Positions 8,314 to 16,754 of a stretch of 64,000 nucleotides of DNA are shown in pieces (within the stretch, counting starts at the first letter, position 1; each line of letters starts with the position of its first letter). This stretch comes from Rhizobium gallicum bv. gallicum R602sp. GTDB lineage: Bacteria > Pseudomonadota > Alphaproteobacteria > Rhizobiales > Rhizobiaceae. Under the pieces are notes generated by a model. The model had not been told where the DNA came from. It ran no database searches and saw only the letters and a program-made list of their open reading frames with translations. The stretch spans positions 501,501-565,500 of the forward strand of contig NZ_CP006877.1 of the NCBI RefSeq assembly GCF_000816845.1. Reading direction: 5' to 3'. The position numbers and the translations under genes are program-made.

Positions 8314-9191
8314 TCATGCAGAGTGAGTTTCGTCCGTCCGCCGTGGTGGTCGGTGCGTCGCGCGGAATCGGCAGGGCAATAGCCAAGGTCGCCGCCCGGG
8401 AGCATGGGGCCGTCGTTGTGCTTGTTGCGCGCTCGCCTGAAGGTCTGGCTGCTGCCGCGGCGGAGGTGCGGGCGGCGGGCGGCGAGGCATTCACGCTGGA
8501 ATTGGATCTCCTTGTGGCCGATGCCTCGGCGCGTTTGCAGGACTTCCTGTCTGCAAACGGTTTGTTCTGCGATGTGCTGGTCAACAGCGCCGGATACGGG
8601 CTGCGCGGTTCGGCAACGCTCCTTCCGGTCGAGGACCAGCTTGGCATTATCGATCTCAACATACGAGCCCTCAGCGACCTGACTCTCCGCTTCCTGCCGG
8701 GAATGGCAGCGCGCGGGCGTGGCGGCGTGCTCAATCTCGGTTCCATAGCCGGGTTCACGCCGGGGCCGAATATGGCCCTGTATTATGCGAGCAAAGCCTT
8801 CGTGCGCTTCTTTTCGGAAGCGCTTCATCAGGAATTGCGCCGCACGGGCGTGACCGTCACATGCGTTGCGCCGGGACCGGTGTCGACCGAGTTCCTCGAA
8901 AAATCCGGAGCCGGCCGAGCACAGCTTTTCAAGATATTACCGAAGCTCGATTCGGACTATGTGGCCGAACGGGCCTGGCGGGGCTTCAAATCCGGCCGCC
9001 GCCTTGTAGTCCCCGGCATTTCGGCCAAGCTTGTCGCCCTGGCGGCGGCCCTGCTGCCGTCGGCCGCAACACTTCCCCTGATCGGCCGCCTGCAGCGCCG
9101 CAGCAGCGATCCCTGCCCCTGCGGTTCAGGCAAGACCTTCAAGGAATGCCGCCGCCTTGGCCATCGCGCGGTGACGACGGCAGGCCCCTGA
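8310..9191 (+). CDS. SDR-family dehydrogenase with C-terminal SEC-C zinc motif
   Basis: Short-chain dehydrogenase of 293 residues: GASRGIGRAIA for coenzyme, NSAGYG, catalytic LGSIAG and YYASK. A basic extension ends in DPCPCGSGKTFKEC, a SEC-C zinc motif; the usual fourth ligand (Cys or His directly after the last Cys) is Arg here, unlike in the truncated copy at 25310-25822, which keeps CC. The ATG overlaps the preceding stop (ATGA). Bases 8679-9149 are repeated almost exactly at 25310-25780. The last residues (RRLGHRAVTTAGP) differ from the other copy, so this 3' end may have been replaced. Confidence 0.85.
   Translation: MIMQSEFRPSAVVVGASRGIGRAIAKVAAREHGAVVVLVARSPEGLAAAAAEVRAAGGEAFTLELDLLVADASARLQDFLSANGLFCDVLVNSAGYGLRGSATLLPVEDQLGIIDLNIRALSDLTLRFLPGMAARGRGGVLNLGSIAGFTPGPNMALYYASKAFVRFFSEALHQELRRTGVTVTCVAPGPVSTEFLEKSGAGRAQLFKILPKLDSDYVAERAWRGFKSGRRLVVPGISAKLVALAAALLPSAATLPLIGRLQRRSSDPCPCGSGKTFKECRRLGHRAVTTAGP
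8679..9149 (+). repeat. 471-bp direct repeat, left copy
   Basis: This segment of the SDR gene recurs at 25310-25780 in the same orientation with only four differences seen by eye (positions 8753, 8760, 8762 and 8979). The 5' edge is sharp; at the 3' edge similarity fades over about 17 bp. Constant offset of 16,631 bp. The copies bracket the tad locus. Confidence 0.95.
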
Positions 9192-9392
9192 GGGGCAAGC
9201 TCAAGGCGAGCGAAAGCACGCAACTGGTCACTGCGCATAGAGCAGCAACACCAAGAGCGGACAAACGCTGCCAAGCCGCCCCCTCGCGAATTCCATCAGG
9301 CGCACGCAAAACAGCGAGAAACAGAGCCTTACCGCGAAGAAATGCAGACGCTGAATGGGCAAACGGCGCGGGCATGAGGCATCAAATTGCGC

Positions 9393-9914
9393 TCAATCCG
9401 CCTGTCCTTCACGCGACCGATATGTGCGCCCGAGGATCCTCAAGTGGCAGCAGATACAAGCCGACAGCACGAGGACAAATAGCAAGGTTCCGAGCGGTGA
9501 ATAAGATAGCGGCAGGAAAGACCAGTCGCCCCGCAGCAATTGCGGCAATGAGAAGCTGGAAATGCCGGCGTGCGCCACGGCCGCCCGCCCCATGGTCAGG
9601 CCGGTCGCGATCAGCGCGACATGCGCATGAATGAAACCTGACCGCAGGTATCGCTGAGGCTGCAAGGCAAGTTGAATACCGAAGAGGGACGCAAGTATCA
9701 GCAGTGCGAAAGCGATCCAGATTCCCACTCCAGGTACCGCAAAAAGCAGGTAGATGGGCTCACGCATGATTGGAAGGATCGTCATATAAAGCCACCAGGC
9801 GGAGGCGCTCGAGGGAGAATATTCCAAGAGCAGCATGCTGATGAGGAAGACCGACGCTGTCGCATAAGCCAAGGATGGCCCCAGTCGCACCAGCGTGAGT
9901 AGAGCGGTCCGCAT
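9393..9914 (-). CDS. Multi-pass membrane protein of unknown function
   Basis: A 173-residue protein with about four or five hydrophobic helices (residues near 10-30, 45-65, 75-95, 105-125 and 150-170) and a short basic C-terminus. No family was recognised. The ATG at 9914 has AAGGACG upstream; a GTG 30 bases earlier is a weaker choice. It lies on the strand opposite to the flanking SDR and TPR lipoprotein genes. It is the first gene inside the repeat-flanked segment, with no evident link to the pilus genes. Confidence 0.65.
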   Translation of the reverse strand: MRTALLTLVRLGPSLAYATASVFLISMLLLEYSPSSASAWWLYMTILPIMREPIYLLFAVPGVGIWIAFALLILASLFGIQLALQPQRYLRSGFIHAHVALIATGLTMGRAAVAHAGISSFSLPQLLRGDWSFLPLSYSPLGTLLFVLVLSACICCHLRILGRTYRSREGQAD

Positions 9915-10196
9915 ATGACAATTCGTCCTTTGGCTTACGGTCACGTGATGACCGACAGGAACAATATAGGTGACGTTCGATTAATTTTTACTCTACGAAA
10001 CACAATCCGCGAAGCGCGTCTTTTGAATCCTGCGCATCCAAAAACTGGCTCATTTTGCCTCACAACCGGCTGCGCAATTGTCGCTATTTTGCGACTGGTT
10101 CCCTAAATTATTGAGTTATTAGCTTTTTTTCAAGAAGATTTCTCGTGGACACATCCGAATGCTTGGCTAGGATGCCTGAAAAATCGGGGGATCAAA

Positions 10197-10724
10197 TTGC
10201 AGATGTTGCAGGTTAGAGCTCAGATCAGCTGCATTGCATTCCTGCTTGCGAGCGGAGCGGTCCTGGTCGGATGCCAGTCGTCCGGCCTAGATAGCCTGGC
10301 TGCCTACGGCGATAGCGCAAAGACCATCGAGGATGATTCGGCCGTCGCCTTTTACAAGAACGACGAACTGATCACCACTGGCAAGCTGCAGTTCCAGGAA
10401 AAGAACTACGGAAAATCATACGCCATTTACAAGCGCGCGGTTAACGTCTTTCCCGAAGATCCTGCCGCCTGGCTCGGCTTTGCCGCCTCTGCGGACATGG
10501 TCGGCCGCTTCGATACTTCCGACCGCGCTTACCGGGAACTCGCAAGGATGATCGGCAAGACGCCGGTCTACTACAACAACATCGGGTACTCGCACCTCTT
10601 GCGTGGCGACCTTCCCAATGCCAGGCGGTACTTTCTGAAAGCCTACGAACTCGATCCCGCAAACGAGGTGACTGCCCGGAACCTCGAATTGTTGAAGAAC
10701 AGCACGAAATTCGCACAACGGTGA
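10197..10724 (+). CDS. TPR lipoprotein, TadD-like
   Basis: Periplasmic lipoprotein of 175 residues. The signal peptide ends at lipobox LVGC. The rest holds about three tetratricopeptide repeats: GKLQFQEKNYGKSYAIYKRAV, AAWLGFAASADMVGRFDTSDRAYREL and VYYNNIGYSHLLRGDLPNARRYFLKAYELDPAN. A TTG start at 10197 has GGGGG six bases upstream; ATG at 10203 is the alternative. Tad loci encode such a TPR lipoprotein (TadD, needed for secretin assembly or pilus function), and this gene lies at the end of the tad cluster, converging with it, so a TadD role is likely but inferred. Confidence 0.8.
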   Translation: MQMLQVRAQISCIAFLLASGAVLVGCQSSGLDSLAAYGDSAKTIEDDSAVAFYKNDELITTGKLQFQEKNYGKSYAIYKRAVNVFPEDPAAWLGFAASADMVGRFDTSDRAYRELARMIGKTPVYYNNIGYSHLLRGDLPNARRYFLKAYELDPANEVTARNLELLKNSTKFAQR

Positions 10725-10852
10725 TAGGCTTTCGCCAATCCGGGCTCCCAGTCGACACTCCGTCGACAGACTGGCATCGTTGCCAAACCGGCAAGTACAA
10801 CCACGATCTGCATCGCCGGGGTCTGCATCGTTGATTTCGGTTGGGTCGCCGC

Positions 10853-11431
10853 TTACTGCACCTTCCGGAGTATGAGCTTCCCTTCCGGTGAGACCGTTCG
10901 CTCGTAGCGAGGCAGGTTGTCGACCGAAACACCCTGAGCATCGATGGACGTTAAACTTCCATCCGGGCTCTGATTTCCAGCCGGCGGGGCAGCGGTTGAT
11001 GGCGCGAAAAACTGGGTCGGTTCCTTGCCAGGCGCACTCAGTACCAAAGCTCCGCTAGCGCGCGAAGCAAACGAACCGGAGCGCATCCGTTCATTCATGA
11101 TGGAAATCGTCTTTTGCAAGCTTTCAGTCTGCTGGCGGATGACTGCCACGTCATCAGCCTTTGCATTTCCTGCAAAAATGCGCCCCTGCTTGTCTACCTG
11201 TGCCTTCAGTCCATCGATCGACCTCTTGAGCGCGACAATCGTCTCGCGGCTCTCGCGCAGATCCCCTGCGTTCTTGGCAGTATAGATCAGAATGCCTGCG
11301 TTGATCGGCAAAAGCATCACGACCATGGCGATGAGCGGCCCGTTTCTCGGGTGCCTCTGCTCTCCGGTCGTTCGCACAACGCGCTGCCTTGCCTCGTCCA
11401 CTTCGGCGTCGAGATTCGGGATGCTGGTCAT
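10853..11431 (-). CDS. Single-pass membrane protein with coiled coil, tad-locus associated
   Basis: A 192-residue protein not recognised as a known Tad component. Cytoplasmic basic N-terminus (residues 1-32), one transmembrane helix (about 33-52: LIAMVVMLLPINAGILIYTA), then a heptad-rich region (about 57-115) and a Pro/Ser-rich tail. It would sit in the inner membrane with its coiled coil in the periplasm. It is the last gene of the minus-strand tad array, 63 bp after the AAA ATPase gene, with GGGGAG before the ATG. The orientation suggests a structural or anchoring part for the pilus machine; this is inference. Confidence 0.7.
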   Translation of the reverse strand: MTSIPNLDAEVDEARQRVVRTTGEQRHPRNGPLIAMVVMLLPINAGILIYTAKNAGDLRESRETIVALKRSIDGLKAQVDKQGRIFAGNAKADDVAVIRQQTESLQKTISIMNERMRSGSFASRASGALVLSAPGKEPTQFFAPSTAAPPAGNQSPDGSLTSIDAQGVSVDNLPRYERTVSPEGKLILRKVQ

Positions 11432-11494
11432 TCGCTTTTCTCCCCGCTCGTCATCAGGTCATTGTTTCAGGTATTCCTCAATAACGCTGGCAAC

Positions 11495-12799
11495 TCATTC
11501 CAGAGCAAACACCCCTTCCCAGGCCCGTTCCAGCATATCGAGAGAGGCGACCTTAGGCATCCCATTGAATTCGCAGTAAGACCCGACGAAGTCGAGAAGA
11601 TACTTCGGATGATAGCAGGATGCCAGCATGGCGCCGTGGTACTTGCGATCATAAAAAACGTTCAGATCGATACCACTGAGATCTATCGCCGCGCCGCCGG
11701 CATACGACTTGAAAATCTGGATATATTCGTCGCGCGACGGGTTGTTCACGAAGATCTTGTACTTCAGGCGCCTCAGGCCAGCCTCGTCGGAAAGGTCCTT
11801 CGGGGCGATATTCGTCGAAAAGACGACCAGCTCGTCGAATGGCACCTTGAACTTCTTGCCGGTGTGCAGCGTCAAAAAGTCGTATCCGCGCTCAAGCGGC
11901 ACGATCCAGCGATTGATAAGCGCTTGCGGCGCCACCTGCTGGCGCCCGAAGTCGTCGATGATGAAGACGCCACCGGTTGCCTTCAGATGCACCGGCGCTT
12001 CGTAGACATTTGGTCCTTCGTTGAAGGTGAGATCGAGCAGGTCGAGGGTTAATTCCCCGCCGGTCTTGACCACAGGACGACGGCATTCGATCCATCGCTG
12101 ATCGGCCTTCGGATAGGGTTTTGCGTCGGCCCCGGCTACGGGTTGATGCACAGCTTCGTCAAAGAAGCTGATGACATGGCCGCCAACCTCGATGGCATGG
12201 GGCACAAAGATCGTTTGGCGAAACAGTTGCGACGTGCGCTCAGCAATGCTCGTCTTTCCGTTTCCGGGCGGTCCGTAAAGCAGGATGGAGAGACCCGAGT
12301 TCATCGCCGGACCGAGTTTTTCGACCAGCGAATCTGAAAGCACCAGCCCTTCAAGGCTCTCGATCAGCCGCTCTGGGGTCACGCGCTCGTCATGGATGGA
12401 TTGCAAACCCACTTGGCGGCAAAAAGCGTCCAACGATACCGGCGCCGGCCCGACATACTGGGATTGACGCGACGCCGCGCGGGCATATTCGAAGCCATTG
12501 GTGGAAAGCGTATAGCGAATATCGGATCTCACATCCTCACCGGCCAGGCCACGAGCCTCCAGGAATGCGAGCTTCACAAGTTCCTTGATCAGGATATTGG
12601 CCAGCACTTTCGGCAATTTCATGCGATCGGCCAGGTGAGATGCCGTGATTGTATCCTGCTCGGCCGCACATTTTGCCGCCAGCCTGAGCAGGAACGACGG
12701 TTCCAGGCCAGTCTCCTCTAGGCTTGCCGGAGCCATCGGCATCCGTGGATCGAGGGGTACTACGACATCTTGACGATTCTGTTCGGGCGAATACTGCAT
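11495..12799 (-). CDS. AAA+ ATPase associated with the tad locus
   Basis: Cytoplasmic ATPase of 434 residues. The N-terminal 120 residues include a helical, winged-helix-like part (ITASHLADRMKLPKVLANILIKELVKLAFLEARG). An AAA+ core follows with Walker A GPPGNGKTS, Walker B GGVFIIDDFGRQ and a sensor-like VVFSTN. It is not the secretion ATPase (that is CpaF at 14718). It follows tadC by 16 bp in the same array, so it is probably co-transcribed. Similar AAA proteins are often annotated only as ATPase; a chaperone-like role on pilus parts is conceivable. Confidence 0.82.
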   Translation of the reverse strand: MQYSPEQNRQDVVVPLDPRMPMAPASLEETGLEPSFLLRLAAKCAAEQDTITASHLADRMKLPKVLANILIKELVKLAFLEARGLAGEDVRSDIRYTLSTNGFEYARAASRQSQYVGPAPVSLDAFCRQVGLQSIHDERVTPERLIESLEGLVLSDSLVEKLGPAMNSGLSILLYGPPGNGKTSIAERTSQLFRQTIFVPHAIEVGGHVISFFDEAVHQPVAGADAKPYPKADQRWIECRRPVVKTGGELTLDLLDLTFNEGPNVYEAPVHLKATGGVFIIDDFGRQQVAPQALINRWIVPLERGYDFLTLHTGKKFKVPFDELVVFSTNIAPKDLSDEAGLRRLKYKIFVNNPSRDEYIQIFKSYAGGAAIDLSGIDLNVFYDRKYHGAMLASCYHPKYLLDFVGSYCEFNGMPKVASLDMLERAWEGVFALE

Positions 12800-12815
12800 A
12801 CGGACCTCGCTTGGT

Positions 12816-13760
12816 TCAGCCGCCGGGTTTCAAGCCGACGAGAATACTGACGACACGGATGACAATGGGCACGAGTACGATGATCAGGCTCACCGGAAAC
12901 AGGAAGGCTCCGAGCGGCAGCAGCATTTTGATCGGCAGGGCGTTGGCCTTTTCCTCGGCCCGTACGACGCGAAGATCGCGCATTTCCTTGCTGTAGACCC
13001 GCAGCGTCTGCGTAACGCTCGTTCCGAGTTCCTCCGATTGGCGGAACAGTACCGAAAGCGCCCGCGCCTCATCTATCCGCAATCGTGTCGCAAGATTGGC
13101 CAATGCATCGCGCAAGCGGCGCCCGCCGCGCACTTCCAGCATCATGATCGAGAGATGCAGGCCGAAGTCCTGCTGCTTGTCGACGAATTCCCGGGCAACG
13201 CGGTTGGCCGCCGCCTCAATGCTCATCCCCGCATCGAGGCAGACGATCAGCATGTCCATGAAGTCGGGAAAGAGCCGGCGATACTCCCGCTCCTTGGCGC
13301 CGCCGCGCCGGTCGATATAGATGTTGACTAGAATAAAGGTTACGCCGGCGGCAAACATGGCGATAACCAGGGTAGCGATCCGCGACATCTCGGGCACGAA
13401 GCGATTGAACGCCCAGACCGCCGCGACAAAGACGCCGATACAGATCAGCGCGCGAATCACCTGGAAGATGGTCACTGAGCTGGCATCGAAAAATCCCGCG
13501 CGGATCAGCCGGTTCTGGGTGGAGTTCTGATTCGTATCACGCCTGGTAATCTCGAAATAGCGACGAATCAGGCGGTTTTCCGCCTCGCCAAGATCGGCAA
13601 TCGTCGTATCGCCAAGTTGGAATTCCCCACCTGCTGCCGTTGTGGCCTCCGACAGCCGCGCCCCGACCTCGCGCCGCCGAAAAACCAGTTCCGATGCCGC
13701 TGCTGCAAATATCAGCACTGAAAAGAAGACGATGAAGTAAATTCCATATTCACTCGACAT
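12816..13760 (-). CDS. tadC: Tad pilus inner-membrane protein TadC
   Basis: GspF/TadC-type inner-membrane platform protein, 314 residues. It has an N-terminal helix (IYFIVFFSVLIFAAAASELVF), a central pair of helices near residues 95-145 and a C-terminal helix pair (LPLGAFLFPVSLIIVLVPIVIR). The T2SSF domain lies between (FMDMLIVCLDAGMSIEAAANRV). The ATG at 13760 was preferred to an upstream in-frame start at 13805 that lies inside tadB. It begins 7 bp after the tadB stop. Together with TadB it should form the platform on which CpaF acts. Confidence 0.93.
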   Translation of the reverse strand: MSSEYGIYFIVFFSVLIFAAAASELVFRRREVGARLSEATTAAGGEFQLGDTTIADLGEAENRLIRRYFEITRRDTNQNSTQNRLIRAGFFDASSVTIFQVIRALICIGVFVAAVWAFNRFVPEMSRIATLVIAMFAAGVTFILVNIYIDRRGGAKEREYRRLFPDFMDMLIVCLDAGMSIEAAANRVAREFVDKQQDFGLHLSIMMLEVRGGRRLRDALANLATRLRIDEARALSVLFRQSEELGTSVTQTLRVYSKEMRDLRVVRAEEKANALPIKMLLPLGAFLFPVSLIIVLVPIVIRVVSILVGLKPGG

Positions 13761-13767
13761 GACGGCC

Positions 13768-14721
13768 TCAGTACTCGAAGTTGACCAGCTTGTAGAGAAT
13801 GACATTCCCGACTGCCATGAGGGCCAGCAGCACGCACACCACGATGGTTCCGTGGCCGCTTTCCCAGAGGGGATCGAAGTAGGTCGGCGACAGCGCCTTG
13901 ATCATCCCGTAGAGCAGAAACGGGTAGATCGACATGAAGATTGCCGTGATGCGCCCTTCCGAAGAGATTGCCTTGACCTTTGCCTTCAGCATCGTCCGGT
14001 CGCGCAGTGTCTTCGACAGGTTCTGCAGGATTTCGACCAGATTCCCGCCGGTTCCAGCCTGTACACTCAGCGATATTGCGAGCAGGTTTAGATCCTCGAC
14101 GCCCACCCGGTCGGCCAGGTTGATGAGGGCGTCGTCGAGCGTCACACCATAGGTGAGTTCGTCCGAGAGGAGGCCGAACTCGCTACCGATCGGATCAGGC
14201 ATTTCGCGCGCCACCAGAGCAATCGCCGCAGGCAGCGGGTGGCCGGCAGCCAGGCTGCGGTTGGCGACATCGAGCGCTTCGGGAAGCTTCAGTGCGAATT
14301 TTCGCATGCGTCTTGCCCGGGTGCGCCAGACGACGAGCACAGGGATGAGAAGGCAGATCAGGAGAAAGATTGGTACCCTGACCAGATTGCTCGGCACCAG
14401 AAACTGAACGACCAGCCATATTAAAGGTGCGCCGGCGATCGCGAAGAGGCCAAATCGTCTGGCATCGAACTTGATGCCGGACTGGACGTAGAACTGCCGC
14501 ATTCGCTGCACCAACGGGATTTGCCGCCAGCTACTGTCGGCACCGCGCTCCTTCAACATGTCGCGATAGGTCTTACGATGATCGTCGCTGACATTGAGCA
14601 GGCTCAGCCGATGGTTTACAGCGCGGTGACGCTCGGACGTCCTGAAATAGCCGCGCACGATCGCTTCGACGGCAACGAGGGCCGCGATGAATACGGCCGC
14701 GTAAAGCAGGATCAGGTTCAT
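13768..14721 (-). CDS. tadB: Tad pilus inner-membrane protein TadB
   Basis: GspF/TadB-type platform protein, 317 residues, the usual length. Hydrophobic helices lie at residues 1-22, about 100-140 and at the C-terminus (GTIVVCVLLALMAVGNVILY). The T2SSF domain is seen in LPEALDVANRSLAAGHPLPAAIALVAREM and LLAISLSVQAGTGGNLVEILQNLSKTLRDR. Its ATG overlaps the cpaF stop by 4 bp, a sign of coupled translation and of complex formation with CpaF. Confidence 0.94.
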   Translation of the reverse strand: MNLILLYAAVFIAALVAVEAIVRGYFRTSERHRAVNHRLSLLNVSDDHRKTYRDMLKERGADSSWRQIPLVQRMRQFYVQSGIKFDARRFGLFAIAGAPLIWLVVQFLVPSNLVRVPIFLLICLLIPVLVVWRTRARRMRKFALKLPEALDVANRSLAAGHPLPAAIALVAREMPDPIGSEFGLLSDELTYGVTLDDALINLADRVGVEDLNLLAISLSVQAGTGGNLVEILQNLSKTLRDRTMLKAKVKAISSEGRITAIFMSIYPFLLYGMIKALSPTYFDPLWESGHGTIVVCVLLALMAVGNVILYKLVNFEY

Positions 14722-16172
14722 GGTTCAACGGGCCCCGTCTGCAGCGGTCTGCCAGGCTCGAAGATCATCGCAGGGATCTCGATTCCGAGTTCGGCAAATT
14801 CCTCGATGAAGCGCGGCCGGATGCCCGTGGCGCGGAATTCCCCGCGGATCCGCCCGTCGTCATCGGTGCCGGTCTTCTTGAATCTCATGATCTCCTGCAT
14901 CTGCACGACTTCACCCTCCATGCCGGTGATCTCGGAAATCGAGACGATCTTGCGGCTGCCGTCGCTCAAGCGCTGAACCTGCACGATAATCGTGATGGCG
15001 GACGAGATCTGCGAGCGAATGCTCAGCTGCGACATCGGCATCCCTGCCATGCCGACCATCTGTTCAAGCCGGCCGACGGCGTCGCGGGGCGTGTTGGCGT
15101 GAATGGTCGTCATCGACCCTTCGTGCCCGGTATTCATCGCCTGCAGCATGTCGAAGGCCTCGTCGCCGCGTACTTCGCCGACGATGATACGGTCCGGACG
15201 CATACGCAGCGCGTTTTTCAAAAGTTCGCGCTGACGAATTTCGTTGCGCCCGTCGAGCGTCGGCGGCCGAGTTTCCAGCCGGCCGACATGTGGTTGCTGC
15301 AACTGGAGTTCGGCCGCGTCCTCGATGGTGATCAGACGCTCCTTCGGAGAAATTTGCGACGAGAGCGCGTTGAGCAAGGTGGTTTTGCCAGAACCCGTGC
15401 CGCCCGAAATGACCATGGACACCTTGCCCCTGACTGCGGCGCTAAGAAGGATGCGCATCGCATTGGCCATGGCGCCATATTCCACGAGGCGCTCCATCGT
15501 CAGCGGCTTTCGGGTGAATTTTCTGATAGAAACGAGCGGTCCGTCGACCGAGATCGGCCTAATGGCGACGTTAACACGCGAGCCATCCTTGAGGCGTGCA
15601 TCGACCATCGGAGTCGATTCGTCGACACGGCGGCCGACCGCCGAAACGATCTTGTTGATCACCCGCAGCAGATGGTCCTCGTCCTTGAAACGCACGGCGG
15701 TGCTTTCGAGCCTGCCGCCCCGCTCCACATAGACGCTGTCGTGGCCGTTGATGAGAATGTCGGCAATCGTGTCGTCGCTCAGTAGCGGCTCGATCGGTCC
15801 CAGCCCGAGCATCTCGTCGGTGATATCGCGGACCAGATCATTGATTTCCTTGGCATTGAGCGGAAAGTTGTTACGCCGGATATAGTCTTTGACCAGCGGC
15901 CTGATCTCAGTTGCAATCTCCTCGTTGTCGAGAGTGTCGAGAATGCCCAGGTTGATACGATCGAGAAGGTAGCGATGCAGATTGACCCGCTCCGACACCA
16001 TGTCCGGCCCGAGCGAAGCTTCTTCGACAGGCACCGTCGCTTCGCCGGACGGCGGTTGCCGGGCCGGGACCTGCGGAACCGCGCCGGCTAGAGACAGTTC
16101 GATCGCCTCCGGATGCTCCCGGTTTTCCGGTTCCCGCTGCTTGTAGAAACGCCCGATGATTCCGTTAGTCAT
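14718..16172 (-). CDS. cpaF: Tad secretion ATPase CpaF/TadA
   Basis: Hexameric type II/IV secretion-family ATPase that powers Flp pilus assembly and probably retraction. 484 residues. Walker [10 protein letters not shown] at 257-265; the aspartate and histidine boxes and Walker B follow ([50 protein letters not shown]). A 60-residue proline-rich N-terminus precedes the conserved N-domain. The ATG at 16172 was chosen over a GTG at 16181 because the GGGGG site abuts the GTG. It lies 15 bp after the L,D-transpeptidase gene and overlaps tadB. Confidence 0.96.
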   Translation of the reverse strand: MTNGIIGRFYKQREPENREHPEAIELSLAGAVPQVPARQPPSGEATVPVEEASLGPDMVSERVNLHRYLLDRINLGILDTLDNEEIATEIRPLVKDYIRRNNFPLNAKEINDLVRDITDEMLGLGPIEPLLSDDTIADILINGHDSVYVERGGRLESTAVRFKDEDHLLRVINKIVSAVGRRVDESTPMVDARLKDGSRVNVAIRPISVDGPLVSIRKFTRKPLTMERLVEYGAMANAMRILLSAAVRGKVSMVISGGTGSGKTTLLNALSSQISPKERLITIEDAAELQLQQPHVGRLETRPPTLDGRNEIRQRELLKNALRMRPDRIIVGEVRGDEAFDMLQAMNTGHEGSMTTIHANTPRDAVGRLEQMVGMAGMPMSQLSIRSQISSAITIIVQVQRLSDGSRKIVSISEITGMEGEVVQMQEIMRFKKTGTDDDGRIRGEFRATGIRPRFIEEFAELGIEIPAMIFEPGRPLQTGPVEP

Positions 16173-16187
16173 GCCTTTCACCCCCGA

Positions 16188-16754
16188 CTATTTTACAATG
16201 ACCGTGGAACCGATCTTCACGCGCTCATAGAGATCGATGACATCGGCGTTGCTCATGCGGAAGCAGCCCGACGAGGCGAAACCGCCGACCGTCAACTGCT
16301 CGTTCGTCCCATGAATTCGGTAAAGCGTGTCGGTGTTACCCTTGTAGAGATAGATTCCGCGGGCGCCCAAGGGATTAAACGGCCCTGGAGGTACAAGGTC
16401 TGGAAGTTGCGGCGAGCGCGCCTTCATCTCGGCCGGTGGCCGCCAGTCGGGCCACTCTGATTTGCGCCCGACCTTCACGACGCCGCTCCAGCGAAATCCG
16501 TCGCGACCGACACCGATTTTATAGCGGATCGCCCGATTTCCGGAGACGACGAGGTCGAGCGTCTGGTTCCCGCTGACGATGACGATCGTCCCTGCTGCGT
16601 AGCTTTGCTCGATGGTCACCATGGCTCCCGTCCTCGGTCCGAGGCTTCGCGGCACAAGCCCCCCTGCAGCGGCATCCGCGACAGCTATCGCGAAAACCGC
16701 AAGACCAAGAATGGCGGCGCAGGCCCTTATGCGCCGACGGTCGATCGTCTTCAT
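16188..16754 (-). CDS. L,D-transpeptidase inside the tad operon
   Basis: Secreted YkuD-domain enzyme, 188 residues, with a signal peptide (residues 1-30, AIAVADAAAGG) and no lipobox. The catalytic motif is HGTNEQLTVGGFASSGCFRM, with the nucleophilic Cys and conserved His; Arg in CFRM takes the place of the usual CIRL. It overlaps cpaE by 4 bp and is followed by cpaF after 15 bp, so it is an integral operon member, not a passenger. It may open or reinforce peptidoglycan around the secretin, or attach a pilus part to the wall; both are inferences. It is a paralogue of the lipoprotein at 5221. Confidence 0.92.
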   Translation of the reverse strand: MKTIDRRRIRACAAILGLAVFAIAVADAAAGGLVPRSLGPRTGAMVTIEQSYAAGTIVIVSGNQTLDLVVSGNRAIRYKIGVGRDGFRWSGVVKVGRKSEWPDWRPPAEMKARSPQLPDLVPPGPFNPLGARGIYLYKGNTDTLYRIHGTNEQLTVGGFASSGCFRMSNADVIDLYERVKIGSTVIVK

